IMG/VR virus record: IMGVR_UViG_3300046722_000388
Location: 1 to 23,027 of that record
DNA: 23,027 nt
Direction: 5' to 3' (one strand)
Source of the DNA: a virus
In this document: positions 12,494 to 19,370 of the stretch, piece after piece
Position numbering within the stretch: the first letter of the stretch is position 1
How the letters are laid out: every line of letters starts with the position of its first letter
Made by a program: the position numbers and the translations under genes
The notes under the pieces: model-generated
What the model saw: the letters and a program-made list of their open reading frames with translations, nothing else
Told to the model about the DNA's origin: nothing
Databases searched by the model: none

Positions 12494-12837
12494 GCCGCCT
12501 CCCATCGGCCGTTTCGGATGAACCCGTGGTCCCCGCATGCACGGCACAGGATCGAAGGCTCGATGTGGAGCGGCTCGCTGCTCACAAGAGTCCAGGTCGC
12601 GCGGCCGTCCTCACGCATCCAGGCCGGAAGCTGGGGAATGTCGAAGTACACGCCACCGGCCGCCCACCTGCCTTCCTGGCAGTGATGCCACACCGCGTAG
12701 CCGATCACCGTCTCTTCGCCTTGCTGGACGAACGGGCTCAGCATGTGCTCGCTGCCGATGTAGATCGCTTCCTGGGCATCCGGGTCCCGGCTCCACGGAT
12801 GCGGAACCTTGGCGCCGATCTCTGGCTCCGTGCTCAC
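12490..12837 (-). CDS. DUF6527-like phage protein (115 aa)
   Basis: GTG at 12837 overlapping the portal stop as GTGA. The C-terminal half, WTLVSSEPLHIEPSILCRAC followed by GDHGFIRNGRW, resembles the DUF6527 group: a strand-rich domain with a CxxC and a final xGxW turn, widespread near phage structural genes. The N-terminal part (DPDAQEAIYIGSEHMLSPFV) is less typical. A half zinc ribbon is plausible. Function unknown. Confidence 0.7.
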   Translation of the reverse strand: MSTEPEIGAKVPHPWSRDPDAQEAIYIGSEHMLSPFVQQGEETVIGYAVWHHCQEGRWAAGGVYFDIPQLPAWMREDGRATWTLVSSEPLHIEPSILCRACGDHGFIRNGRWEAA

Positions 12838-15452
12838 CGGGGCGCCCTTCGCTCGATCCAAGCCCGCTGGACCTCGACAATACGGTCCCGCTCCACGGTG
12901 GTGCGCTGGCTCCACGTGCCCGTCCGGCCGGCTGCTTCGTCGAGCCCGGCGAGCACGCGCTCGTGGTGCGCCGCCGGCGAATCCGGCAGGTCGGCCATCA
13001 GCGCGATGTCGTCGGCATCGTCCAGCGCCCAGGCGTAGACGGTGTCGCACATGCAGCCGGAGTGGTCGCCCGGCTTCAGGTGCGTGCCCACCCACTCGTA
13101 GCCCGGCGGCGTGACGAGGGCGGAGTCATCGAAGCCCTCGAACGACCTGCCGGCCAGCGCGTAGTGGGGTTCGAAGGTGTTCGCCCGCGGGGTGATGCCG
13201 TAGCGCCAGGTGAACCCGATCCGCTCCGCGTGGGTGTCGACGGCGCGGAGCAGGTCACCACCGAGTGCGATCCCGCCCGGCCCGGCGTGCGGCCCGCCGA
13301 TTTCGGCCAGCGCCTCGCGGATGTCGCCCGGCAGGATCACCGAGTCCGGCACCTCGCCGCGGAGCTGGTCGCCGTGGCGGCCGTACATAGCGTCCGTGGC
13401 GCGCGAGCGGAGCGTGCCTTCGAGCTTCTTCCACGCCGCGGGGATGCGGTCGGTCATGGCCTGGGTGAGCGCGGCCACCGCGGTAAGCGGCAGGCCGACC
13501 ATGCCGGCGACCGTCTTCACCGAGGCCTTGATCGTGGCCGCCGACCACTGGGCGAACTTGCTGGCCAGGTAGGAGAAGGCCAGCGTGAGCAGCACGTCCT
13601 CGGTGAGCCCCAGCTCGGTGACGCGCACCTGGCCCAGGGTCCGGCCGGCCAGCGCGGGCGGCACGTCCTTCAGCTCCGCAGCCAGGGCGGTGAACTTCCG
13701 GCCCTGGACCTGGGCCTTGATCTTGGCCCCGGCCTTCTCCAGGGCCCGCTGAAGGTCAGCTTCAGCGGTCGCCCGGATGCGCTCGATGAGGTCGTGATCG
13801 AGGTCGGCCAGGCGGTCGCCCGTGATGATCTTTACTGAATCGAGTACTCCCTGCGGACCTGCCGCACTCGCGACCCTGGCGCCGGGCGGTGCCGCCTGGG
13901 GCGTTCCCTGGGGCGGCGCGGCCTGACCTGGGCCGACCTGCTTGACCGGCGCGGAGGTGATGACCGGCGGCGTGCCGGGAGCGGCGGGCGGCTGGATGGG
14001 GTTGCCGTTGGAGTCCAGGATGCGATCGTTGTTCGGGATGATCGCCTTCACCCCGAGCAGCTCCGCGGCGATCTGGGTCAGCGTGTTCGGGTCCGGCCTC
14101 GTCGCCTTGATCATCATGATCTGCTGCAGGTCTTCTTCCTGCGGGGCGTCGTCCTCGCCGAAGCCCTTCGCCGTGCGGTAGGCCTTGAAGGAGATCGCGC
14201 CCCGGTCCATCGCCTGGTCAGCGTCCTGCGAGCGGTTCGCGTTCTCCGTCAGGTTGCCCGCGGCGTACCACAGCCGGACGCTCTTGGCCTCCTCCTTGGT
14301 CAGCCCGTAGCCACCGTCGTCCACCGACAGCATCAGCATGCGGCGGTACCAGGAGTTCGTCAGCGAGTCGACGATCAGCCGGCACGTCGGCTCAAGGTGG
14401 TTCTTGAAGGCCTGGGCGTCGATCAGCCACGCCGTCCAGTGGTTGGCGTCCTGGATGCCCCGCATGGCCTGACTCGGCAGGTCGATGCTGTCGCCGACGC
14501 GGTCCAGGTTGCGCGAGAGCCGGTTCATCAACTCGTCGTCGGTCTCCCGGACGAACGGGATGTGCCGGATCTCCTTGCCGTCCTCAGCCTCACCCTGGAT
14601 CAGGATCGGCACCACGGCGGACGGGTGGCCCTCGTTGTTGATCGGCTGTGTCGCGGCCGTGGTGAAGCCGGACAGGAAGGAGTCGTTCTCCGGCGTCGCG
14701 GTGGGCTCGCCGTCGCGGACCATCGAGCAGCCCGACGGGATGAACAGGATGCCGTTCGAGGCAATGCGGCTCAGGCTCGCGGCGCGAATCTCCCGGCCGG
14801 CCAGCACGATCTCCTCGCACACGTCGAGCAGGGCCCTGAGCGCGGAGTCGGCCAGCTCGTCGTACTCAGGATGCGGGACCCACAGCCGGATCAGCACTTC
14901 GCCGGAGTCCGGCTTCACCTCGCGAGCGCCCCGGCCCGGCACCTCGATGATCCCCAGTCCCCCGCCGACGGACGGCACGACCTCGCTCGTGGAGCGCACC
15001 GTCCACCGCTCGTCGCCGAACTGGTCCTTGCGCATGTGCAGCCAGCACTCGCCGGCCACGTCGAACCCCTGGACCATCCGGCCGATGAATCCGTAGCCGT
15101 CCTCCCAGGGAAGCCGCTGGGCGCAGTCGACGGCGGCGGCGGCGATGCGCTCATCGACGTACGGGTGGCCGTCTTCGTCCTTGTCCTGGTCCGGCTCGCC
15201 GGTGAGCACCTTGGGCTCGTCGGCATCCGGCACGACGGCCGCCGCGGTGAACTGGACCTTGGCGATGAGCTGGCCCTTCATCCGCAGGGCGCCGCCAAGC
15301 TCGCCGATCGAGTTCCGGTAGTTCCAGGCGAGTGCCTGCCAGGCCATGCGGGTGGCGGAGAGGGTGGCGATGGTCTCCCGGTCGTGCAGGTCGATGACCC
15401 GCCCGGACGCGGTGATGGGCGTCCGGTCCTTGCGTCGACTCCAGAGAGGCAT
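12834..15452 (-). CDS. portal protein fused to a MuF-like head domain
   Basis: 872 residues in three parts. Residues about 25-470 are a portal protein: helical N-terminus (ATLSATRMAWQALAWNYRNS), a beta wing (EVLIRLWVPHPEYDELADSA) and a C-terminal stem (NRLSRNLDRVGDSIDLPSQA). A Pro/Ala/Gln-rich linker (about 485-535) follows. The remainder to the end is a Mu protein F-like domain, with the hallmark H-S-G-C-M-C-D near 797-803. The portal ring forms the DNA channel at the head vertex; MuF proteins are minor head components, sometimes carrying toxins, but no toxin domain is evident here. The ATG at 15452 follows GGGAG. In many phages the two are separate genes. Confidence 0.9.
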   Translation of the reverse strand: MPLWSRRKDRTPITASGRVIDLHDRETIATLSATRMAWQALAWNYRNSIGELGGALRMKGQLIAKVQFTAAAVVPDADEPKVLTGEPDQDKDEDGHPYVDERIAAAAVDCAQRLPWEDGYGFIGRMVQGFDVAGECWLHMRKDQFGDERWTVRSTSEVVPSVGGGLGIIEVPGRGAREVKPDSGEVLIRLWVPHPEYDELADSALRALLDVCEEIVLAGREIRAASLSRIASNGILFIPSGCSMVRDGEPTATPENDSFLSGFTTAATQPINNEGHPSAVVPILIQGEAEDGKEIRHIPFVRETDDELMNRLSRNLDRVGDSIDLPSQAMRGIQDANHWTAWLIDAQAFKNHLEPTCRLIVDSLTNSWYRRMLMLSVDDGGYGLTKEEAKSVRLWYAAGNLTENANRSQDADQAMDRGAISFKAYRTAKGFGEDDAPQEEDLQQIMMIKATRPDPNTLTQIAAELLGVKAIIPNNDRILDSNGNPIQPPAAPGTPPVITSAPVKQVGPGQAAPPQGTPQAAPPGARVASAAGPQGVLDSVKIITGDRLADLDHDLIERIRATAEADLQRALEKAGAKIKAQVQGRKFTALAAELKDVPPALAGRTLGQVRVTELGLTEDVLLTLAFSYLASKFAQWSAATIKASVKTVAGMVGLPLTAVAALTQAMTDRIPAAWKKLEGTLRSRATDAMYGRHGDQLRGEVPDSVILPGDIREALAEIGGPHAGPGGIALGGDLLRAVDTHAERIGFTWRYGITPRANTFEPHYALAGRSFEGFDDSALVTPPGYEWVGTHLKPGDHSGCMCDTVYAWALDDADDIALMADLPDSPAAHHERVLAGLDEAAGRTGTWSQRTTVERDRIVEVQRAWIERRAPR

Positions 15453-15459
15453 TTAACGA

Positions 15460-15756
15460 TCACTCCCTAGTGTCAGCGTGTTCCATCCGATCCACCAGGC
15501 CCGTGATCACCCCGGCTCCAGCTGAGGATGCCAGACCGGCGGCGGCGATGCCCCAGATGCGCGGGGCCACGGCGCGGGCGATCGCAACCCCCATCCCGAC
15601 CCAGATGCTCAGGCACCAGGGGCACGTGATCAGCTCCGCGGCCTTGCGATCCCCGTACTTGATGATCAAGTCCTCGCGCTGCTTCTCGAAGATCGTGTCC
15701 GTCTGGAACAGGCGCACGATCCGGTACGTGGCGGCGAGGTCTACAGCCAGTTCCAG
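15460..15756 (-). CDS. DUF1360-like membrane protein, start uncertain
   Basis: The core LAATYRIVRLFQTDTIFEKQ, then LITCPWCLSIWVGMGVAIA, is the DUF1360 signature (TYR.xRL...DxI...CxxCxSxWxG). It has two hydrophobic segments, the CPWC one and IWGIAAAGLASSAGAGVITG, probably both membrane helices. The conserved part begins before the first GTG (15717), but there is no ATG, GTG or TTG upstream in a coding-like stretch; a CTG at 15756 or 15750 would fit. It overlaps the end of the 42-aa membrane gene in the -1 frame. The reading frame is open farther up to 16011, but there it shows poor codon bias. Confidence 0.7.
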   Translation of the reverse strand: MELAVDLAATYRIVRLFQTDTIFEKQREDLIIKYGDRKAAELITCPWCLSIWVGMGVAIARAVAPRIWGIAAAGLASSAGAGVITGLVDRMEHADTRE

Positions 15757-15869
15757 GCCTGCACTGCTCCAATGATCAGGAGCACGAACGTCACGCCCAG
15801 GATGAATCCGGTCCAGCCGGCCCGCCGGATGGCGGTGTCCTCGTCTGCCTCGCGTCTGTGGCCACCCAC
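15741..15869 (-). CDS. single-pass membrane micro-protein (42 aa)
   Basis: The GTG start at 15869 follows AAGGAG by 10 bases. The sequence is a charged N-terminus (VGGHRREADEDTAIRRAGW) followed by one clear transmembrane helix (TGFILGVTFVLLIIGAVQAW) and ends at a TAG inside the next gene's start region. Its third codon positions are nearly all G or C, whereas the competing frame over the same bases is not biased, which is why I prefer this frame. Function unknown. Confidence 0.65.
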   Translation of the reverse strand: MGGHRREADEDTAIRRAGWTGFILGVTFVLLIIGAVQAWNWL

Positions 15870-15875
15870 GCATGA

Positions 15876-16052
15876 TCATCTCCTTCGCCTTGCCTTGCCC
15901 TGCTCGACGATCCGTCGGTAGTCCGCGAGCCACTCCCGTTCCACGTCGGATGGCGCGTCTGCGGATTCGAGGCCCGCGGCCGTCTCCTCGATCAGCCGAG
16001 CAGCTCGCCACAGGAGCTTGGCGGCGTCGGTCACCTTCGGCTGTCCCGTCAC
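15876..16052 (-). CDS. small helical hypothetical protein (58 aa)
   Basis: The GTG at 16052 overlaps the previous stop as GTGA; the frame is open further upstream but inside the other gene. The protein is all helical (VTDAAKLLWRAARLIEETAA, DVEREWLADYRRIVEQGKAR) and basic at its C-terminus. No motif recognised. Confidence 0.65.
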   Translation of the reverse strand: MTGQPKVTDAAKLLWRAARLIEETAAGLESADAPSDVEREWLADYRRIVEQGKARRRR

Positions 16053-16390
16053 CAGTTGTCGTCCCGCTCGCGGTCGATCCGGTCGAACTGGCGTTGCAAC
16101 CACGCGATGCGGTCCAGCTCAGCCTGCACGCCTTCGGGCATCGGCGGCGTCTCGCGGCCGTCGAACAGGTGCTCGAACTCGTGCTCGCGCTGGGTCTTGC
16201 GCTTGAAGTCGGCGACCGCGCTGAGGATGCCCCACGCGACGAGGAGGAGGAAGGCGCTGACCATGGTGCCCGCGGCCACCGCCGTTGGCTCGAACCAGCC
16301 AGCGCAGATCGCGTTCAGGGCGTTGATCACCAGGAGGTCGATCAGGATGTCCAGCTCGTACAGAGACCACCAGGCCCAGAAGCCCTTCAC
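16049..16390 (-). CDS. membrane protein with coiled tail (113 aa)
   Basis: GTG start at 16390 (GTGA overlap). A Trp-rich N-terminus (VKGFWAWWSLYELDILIDLL) leads into two transmembrane stretches (about 9-30 and 38-60, AGTMVSAFLLLVAWGILSAV). A charged helical C-terminal region follows (KRKTQREHEFEHLFDG, AELDRIAWLQRQFDRIDRER), which could form a coiled coil. Located in the structural operon ahead of the portal. Role unknown. Confidence 0.7.
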   Translation of the reverse strand: MKGFWAWWSLYELDILIDLLVINALNAICAGWFEPTAVAAGTMVSAFLLLVAWGILSAVADFKRKTQREHEFEHLFDGRETPPMPEGVQAELDRIAWLQRQFDRIDRERDDNW

Positions 16391-16872
16391 GATTTCGCCG
16401 GCCGGGCGGCGGCGGACACGTCGCCGGTGAGCCGTTCGAGCAGCTCCTCCAGGTCGGGCGCCGCGATCTCGATGGCGGACCGCACGCTCTCGTCCAGCGC
16501 ACACCAGGCGCCCACGATGCCTTCGCGCTCGCTGATCTGCTGCCGGAGGTAGACCGCCATGTCCAGGCACTCCTCGTACGCGTCCTGGAGCGCGCGGCGG
16601 CCGTTGAACGGCTGGAGCCGGGTCCCGTAGCGGCGCTCCCCGAGACGGCCACGAGCAAGCACCTCGTTGGCGACGGTGTCGTGGATGAACGGCTGGTCGT
16701 CGTGGACGACTGGCATCGGCTGGTCCTCCGGCTCGATCTTCGCCCGGCCGACCGGCGTCACGTTGCCGTCCTCGTCCAGGTCGGCGATCTTGACGAACTC
16801 GCCGTCAGCGTTCATCGCGGCCACGAAGCCGCCGCGCGGCTCCAGTTCGTCTTCTTCCCAGTTCTGGGCCAT
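16387..16872 (-). CDS. conserved phage protein with YGTxLQ-NGR motif
   Basis: 161 residues, ATG at 16872 sharing a base with the upstream stop (TGATG). The central motif RRYGTRLQPFNGRRALQDAY then EECLDMAVYLRQQI (about 80-113) is a phage family pattern. It resembles the helical core of MazG/dATP pyrophosphohydrolase-type proteins, with acidic residues on one face (D97, E100, E101, D104), but a real ExxE/ExxD pair is not complete. The N-terminal region is acidic (WEEDELEPRGG). A nucleotide-related role is inference only. Confidence 0.7.
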   Translation of the reverse strand: MAQNWEEDELEPRGGFVAAMNADGEFVKIADLDEDGNVTPVGRAKIEPEDQPMPVVHDDQPFIHDTVANEVLARGRLGERRYGTRLQPFNGRRALQDAYEECLDMAVYLRQQISEREGIVGAWCALDESVRSAIEIAAPDLEELLERLTGDVSAAARPAKS

Positions 16873-17378
16873 CAGAGTTCCCCGTCCATCGTGATCTCTT
16901 CGAGGCGTAGGCCGACGCCGGGCCACACGACCGGCGAGCCCGCGCCGTACACCTGCAACGACTGGAGCGTCCACGTGCCGCCGATGGTGAACAGTCGCTC
17001 GGGCCGGTCGTGGCCGCCCTTGATCTCGCCGCCGACCACCGCGACGCCGCACCCGATAAGCGGGATCTCCGGAGGGTTCGGGCCCATCCCTTTCGGCAGC
17101 AACGAGTCCTCGTAATCCGGGAACATCCGGAACAGCTCGCTGAGGTCCAGCCAACCACGACCGTGCAGCTCCGCGCCGTAGACCTCCTGGCGCACGGTGA
17201 CGCCCTCGACACGCCCGACGATTTCGTTGGTGCCGTCGCTGCGCAGGTCGACGGCGATCACCGGAACCGGCATGGTCGGGAAGTGTCGGGGGTCGTCGTC
17301 GAACTCCAGGACCCGGCCGTCCTGGGTGGCCACGTTCAGGCGAGCGATGACGCCGCTGAAGCTGGCAGAGCTGGTCAC
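16872..17378 (-). CDS. hypothetical beta-rich protein (168 aa)
   Basis: GTG at 17378 overlaps the previous stop (GTGA), with GGGAGGA 8 bases ahead. It is strand-rich through its length (SASFSGVIARLNVATQDGRV, VPVIAVDLRSDGTNEIVGRV, CGVAVVGGEIKGGHDRPERL, FTIGGTWTLQSLQVYGAGSP) and ends GLRLEEITMDGEL. This regular beta pattern would suit a structural or head-decoration domain, but nothing specific is recognised. Confidence 0.68.
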   Translation of the reverse strand: MTSSASFSGVIARLNVATQDGRVLEFDDDPRHFPTMPVPVIAVDLRSDGTNEIVGRVEGVTVRQEVYGAELHGRGWLDLSELFRMFPDYEDSLLPKGMGPNPPEIPLIGCGVAVVGGEIKGGHDRPERLFTIGGTWTLQSLQVYGAGSPVVWPGVGLRLEEITMDGEL

Positions 17379-17698
17379 TGGCTGTCCTCCCGCCGGTTCA
17401 GGCGAATCCGGCGGAAGGCCTCGTTCACGGCACTGACGGCCTGCTCCAGTGACGGCGAGAGCAGGAGCGCGGCCTCCCACTCGGTGATCGGCGTCCCGCC
17501 GTCGGTCAGGTGTTCGACATCCGCAGGCATCGGCTCCGCCTTGGGCTTCACCTCAGGGTCGTTCAACGGCAGGATCTGCGCATCCACGCGGTCCAAGGTG
17601 TCGATGAAGCGCTGAGCCGCGCCGGTGCTGAAGAACGGGCCGTATGCGCTCTGGCCGCCCTTGACCCCGTAGCTCACGGACACCACGTAGCGGATCAC
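17375..17698 (-). CDS. hypothetical protein (107 aa)
   Basis: I place the start at GTG 17698, overlapping the previous stop (GTGA), which gives IRYVVSVSYGVKGGQSAYGP as the N-terminus; the frame is open farther up but inside the neighbour. A strand pair is followed by helices (AAQRFIDTLDRVDAQILPLN; SLEQAVSAVNEAFRRIRL). Function unknown. Confidence 0.65.
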   Translation of the reverse strand: MIRYVVSVSYGVKGGQSAYGPFFSTGAAQRFIDTLDRVDAQILPLNDPEVKPKAEPMPADVEHLTDGGTPITEWEAALLLSPSLEQAVSAVNEAFRRIRLNRREDSQ

Positions 17699-18063
17699 CG
17701 GGACGGCCAGGGCGAAGTCCCGCGAGCCCAGTTCGGTATCCAGCGCTTGAGCTGGACGCCGCACCCGCACCCGCCGGACGGAGTGATGATCATCAGCCCG
17801 TCCGCGGTGAAGATGTCCTGGCCGACGGCGCGCGCGTGCGGGTTCGGCGGCGTCGTCTGCTCGAAGTCGATGGCGCTGCTCCAGTGCGGCGCGTCGCCCG
17901 AACTGGGCTTCGTCCAGAAGACGTGCATCCCCGTGTCGGTCAGGTAGACCCGGCACAGGCCGCGGGACTTCCCGGCGGCCGGATCGTAAACGGTGGCCGG
18001 CCAGTACTCGACGTAGATCGTGGACGGCGTGGTGAACGGCTCAGCGGCCGTGGTCTCCGGCAT
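17695..18063 (-). CDS. conserved small phage protein, first of the structural operon (122 aa)
   Basis: The ATG at 18063 lies 12 bp after the -10-like AAGGAT box of site P6, with no clear ribosome site. It is strand-rich (STIYVEYWPATVYDPAAGKS, RVYLTDTGMHVFWTKPSSG) and ends with a GGCGCG cysteine turn near the C-terminus (TPSGGCGCGVQLKRWIPNW). This turn is one I have seen in actinophage hypothetical proteins. It may bind a metal. Function unknown. Confidence 0.7.
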   Translation of the reverse strand: MPETTAAEPFTTPSTIYVEYWPATVYDPAAGKSRGLCRVYLTDTGMHVFWTKPSSGDAPHWSSAIDFEQTTPPNPHARAVGQDIFTADGLMIITPSGGCGCGVQLKRWIPNWARGTSPWPSR

Positions 18064-18075
18064 GCCGCGAGTCTA

Positions 18076-18104
18076 ATCCTTCCCCCCAAGGTGGGGTAGA
18101 GACG
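18076..18104 (-). promoter_or_regulatory. degenerate palindromic site P6
   Basis: Leftward core TACCCCACCTTGGGGGG (18098-18082), -10-like AAGGAT (18081-18076), but the -35 position (CGTCTC) is poor. It faces the first gene of the structural operon, right after a terminator. A weak or activator-dependent promoter, or operator only. Confidence 0.5.
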
Positions 18105-18113
18105 ACACCAAAA

Positions 18114-18148
18114 AGCCCCGCCCAATCTCGGAGAGATCGACCGGGGCT
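18114..18148 (-). terminator. rho-independent terminator
   Basis: AGCCCCG pairs with CGGGGCT (18114-18120 and 18142-18148), with an inner ATCTC/GAGAT stem. Read leftward it is followed by a TTTTT run. It ends the unit whose last gene stops at 18337, ahead of the structural operon. Confidence 0.8.
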
Positions 18149-18288
18149 GCTTGGGTCGGCGGTACTGGGGGCCGTGTTCGCCGGGTCCGGTGTCTGGGTA
18201 TCCCCAGTCCTAGGCCTAGCTACTGGGGCCCTTGTTCCCACCAGCCCGGCTAGGGTAGCACACCCCCAGAATGGGGGGCAACATGGAC
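18149..18288. repeat. non-coding stretch with nested inverted repeats
   Basis: Between the terminator at 18114-18148 and the hairpin at 18289, with no coding frame. CCCCAGT (18202-18208) and ACTGGGG (18222-18228) flank an inner palindrome CTAGGCCTAG (18210-18219). An alternative pairing CTGGG/CCCAG exists at 18194-18207. The use is unknown: att site, packaging site or structured RNA are all open. Confidence 0.5.
18256..18284. promoter_or_regulatory. palindromic site P7 without good promoter boxes
   Basis: Core ACCCCCAGAATGGGGGG (18262-18278). Read rightward the flanks are TAGCAC and CAACAT; read leftward ATGTTG and GTGCTA; neither is a convincing promoter. It does not face a credible gene on either strand, so it may be an operator or a stop-type site in the intergenic gap. 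Confidence 0.5.
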
Positions 18289-18324
18289 GATCCCCCGTCG
18301 TGCTGTGGACACGGCCGGGGGATC
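18289..18324 (-). terminator. hairpin after the 60-aa gene
   Basis: Perfect 9-bp arms GATCCCCCG and CGGGGGATC, with an inner CGTG/CACG pair, about 12 bp past the stop at 18337. No T-run. Possibly a first pause ahead of the terminator at 18114. Confidence 0.5.
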
Positions 18325-18336
18325 GCGGCGAAGAGC

Positions 18337-18519
18337 TTACCGAAGGAGCTTGCGAAGGCGGTCGCGAGCCCTGGCCACCCTGTCCACCCACTGATCCAGC
18401 TCGACCTCGCCGGCGACCATCCAGACCTGACGGCCGTCGTCGTCCTCCAGCTCGTCGAGCAGATCGAGCAGCGCCATCGTGGCCGGGGTGACCTCGTCGG
18501 GCTTCTCTTCGCCGGCCAC
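18337..18519 (-). CDS. small helical hypothetical protein (60 aa)
   Basis: GTG at 18519, one base after the previous stop. Acidic then basic helices (PATMALLDLLDELEDDDGRQ, VELDQWVDRVARARDRLRKL). It is likely soluble, possibly dimeric. Last gene of the unit from promoter P8; a hairpin and a rho-independent terminator follow. Family not recognised. Confidence 0.68.
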   Translation of the reverse strand: MAGEEKPDEVTPATMALLDLLDELEDDDGRQVWMVAGEVELDQWVDRVARARDRLRKLLR

Positions 18520-18966
18520 TCAGACCACCGCCTTCTTGACGTAGGACCGCGGGTAAAGCACCTCGTGTCCGCCGACGTTCACGCGCACCGTGTTCGACGG
18601 CGCGACCACGGTGCCGCGTACGCCGCCGATGACGATCACCTCTTCGCCGACCTCGAAGTCCTCGCCGGGCTGGTCGCCGCGGGGGAGCAGCTTCCGAGGA
18701 AGCGAGTGGTCGCGAGCCAGCTCGATGAACGTCACGATGGCGTCCGCGCGCTCCCACGCCAGGTCGTTCTGCGCGGAGTCGGCCGCGGAGTCCGGGTCTC
18801 TCACGGCTCCGCACGCTTCAACCAGCATCTCGTGGAACTCCGTGGACCTGATCCCCGCGTCGGGCAACCGGGTCGACCGGACGGCGGCGGTCGCCTCGTT
18901 CAGCGACTTGGCCAGCGCGGCGGCGAGATCGGCGGCGGCGCGCTCGATCCCGCTGGGCGTGCTCAC
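18520..18966 (-). CDS. hypothetical protein with SH3/KOW-like C-terminus (148 aa)
   Basis: GTG at 18966 overlapping the upstream stop (GTGA). The N-terminal 100 residues are helical (IERAAADLAAALAKSLNEAT; DLAWERADAIVTFIELARDH). The C-terminus (FEVGEEVIVIGGVRGTVVAP then SNTVRVNVGGHEVLYPRSYV) has the turn and strand spacing of a small SH3-like or KOW barrel. Such barrels often bind RNA or proteins; here that is inference. Confidence 0.7.
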   Translation of the reverse strand: MSTPSGIERAAADLAAALAKSLNEATAAVRSTRLPDAGIRSTEFHEMLVEACGAVRDPDSAADSAQNDLAWERADAIVTFIELARDHSLPRKLLPRGDQPGEDFEVGEEVIVIGGVRGTVVAPSNTVRVNVGGHEVLYPRSYVKKAVV

Positions 18967-19370
18967 GCGTCCTTCTCGACGTAGAAGGCTTCGATGAGGT
19001 ACCGCGCGACGGAGACCCAGTTCGAGCCCACGAGCGGCTGGCCGTTGAAGTGGTCCGACAGCCAGTAATCCAGCTCCTCGACGGTGACGGCCCGGCGCAC
19101 GCCGTCCGGCACCGGCACAAGCTCGCGCGGAGCCGGCCGCTGCTTGGGCCATACCGCGGGCACGTCTTGGTCGTCGGCGAACCACTGCTTGTCGCCGTTC
19201 GGCCCGACCTCGACTCGCCAGACCATCCCGCACGGACGCTTGGCGTCGCCCAGCGGTGACCGGCACTCCCAGCGCGCCCCGACCTTCACGCCCCAGCTGA
19301 GCCACGGCAGCTTGCACACGTGCTCCTGGGCGCCGGGCGGTAGCCACTTGCCCTTCATCCGGTCGGCCAT
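18963..19370 (-). CDS. hypothetical protein with possible zinc site (135 aa)
   Basis: The ATG at 19370 overlaps the WhiB-fusion stop as TGATG. An N-terminal segment with three Cys (EHVCKLPWLSWG; WECRSPLGDAKRPCGMVWRV) suggests a metal site of about 30 residues. A strand-rich middle and a helical C-terminus (VTVEELDYWLSDHFNG, NWVSVARYLIEAFYV) follow. Family not recognised. Confidence 0.68.
   Translation of the reverse strand: MADRMKGKWLPPGAQEHVCKLPWLSWGVKVGARWECRSPLGDAKRPCGMVWRVEVGPNGDKQWFADDQDVPAVWPKQRPAPRELVPVPDGVRRAVTVEELDYWLSDHFNGQPLVGSNWVSVARYLIEAFYVEKDA

Noticed and set aside
12537-13838. 433-residue plus-strand open frame
   Set aside because: Antisense to the MuF part of the portal gene; low complexity, no recognisable domain or start signal.
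14397-15470. 357-residue plus-strand open frame
   Set aside because: Antisense to the portal gene; repetitive Val/Arg/His composition and no start signal.
18271-18984. Plus-strand open frame beginning next to site P7
   Set aside because: Its ATG at 18283 would follow a -10-like CAACAT, but the frame is antisense to two well-biased minus-strand genes and shows no domain.
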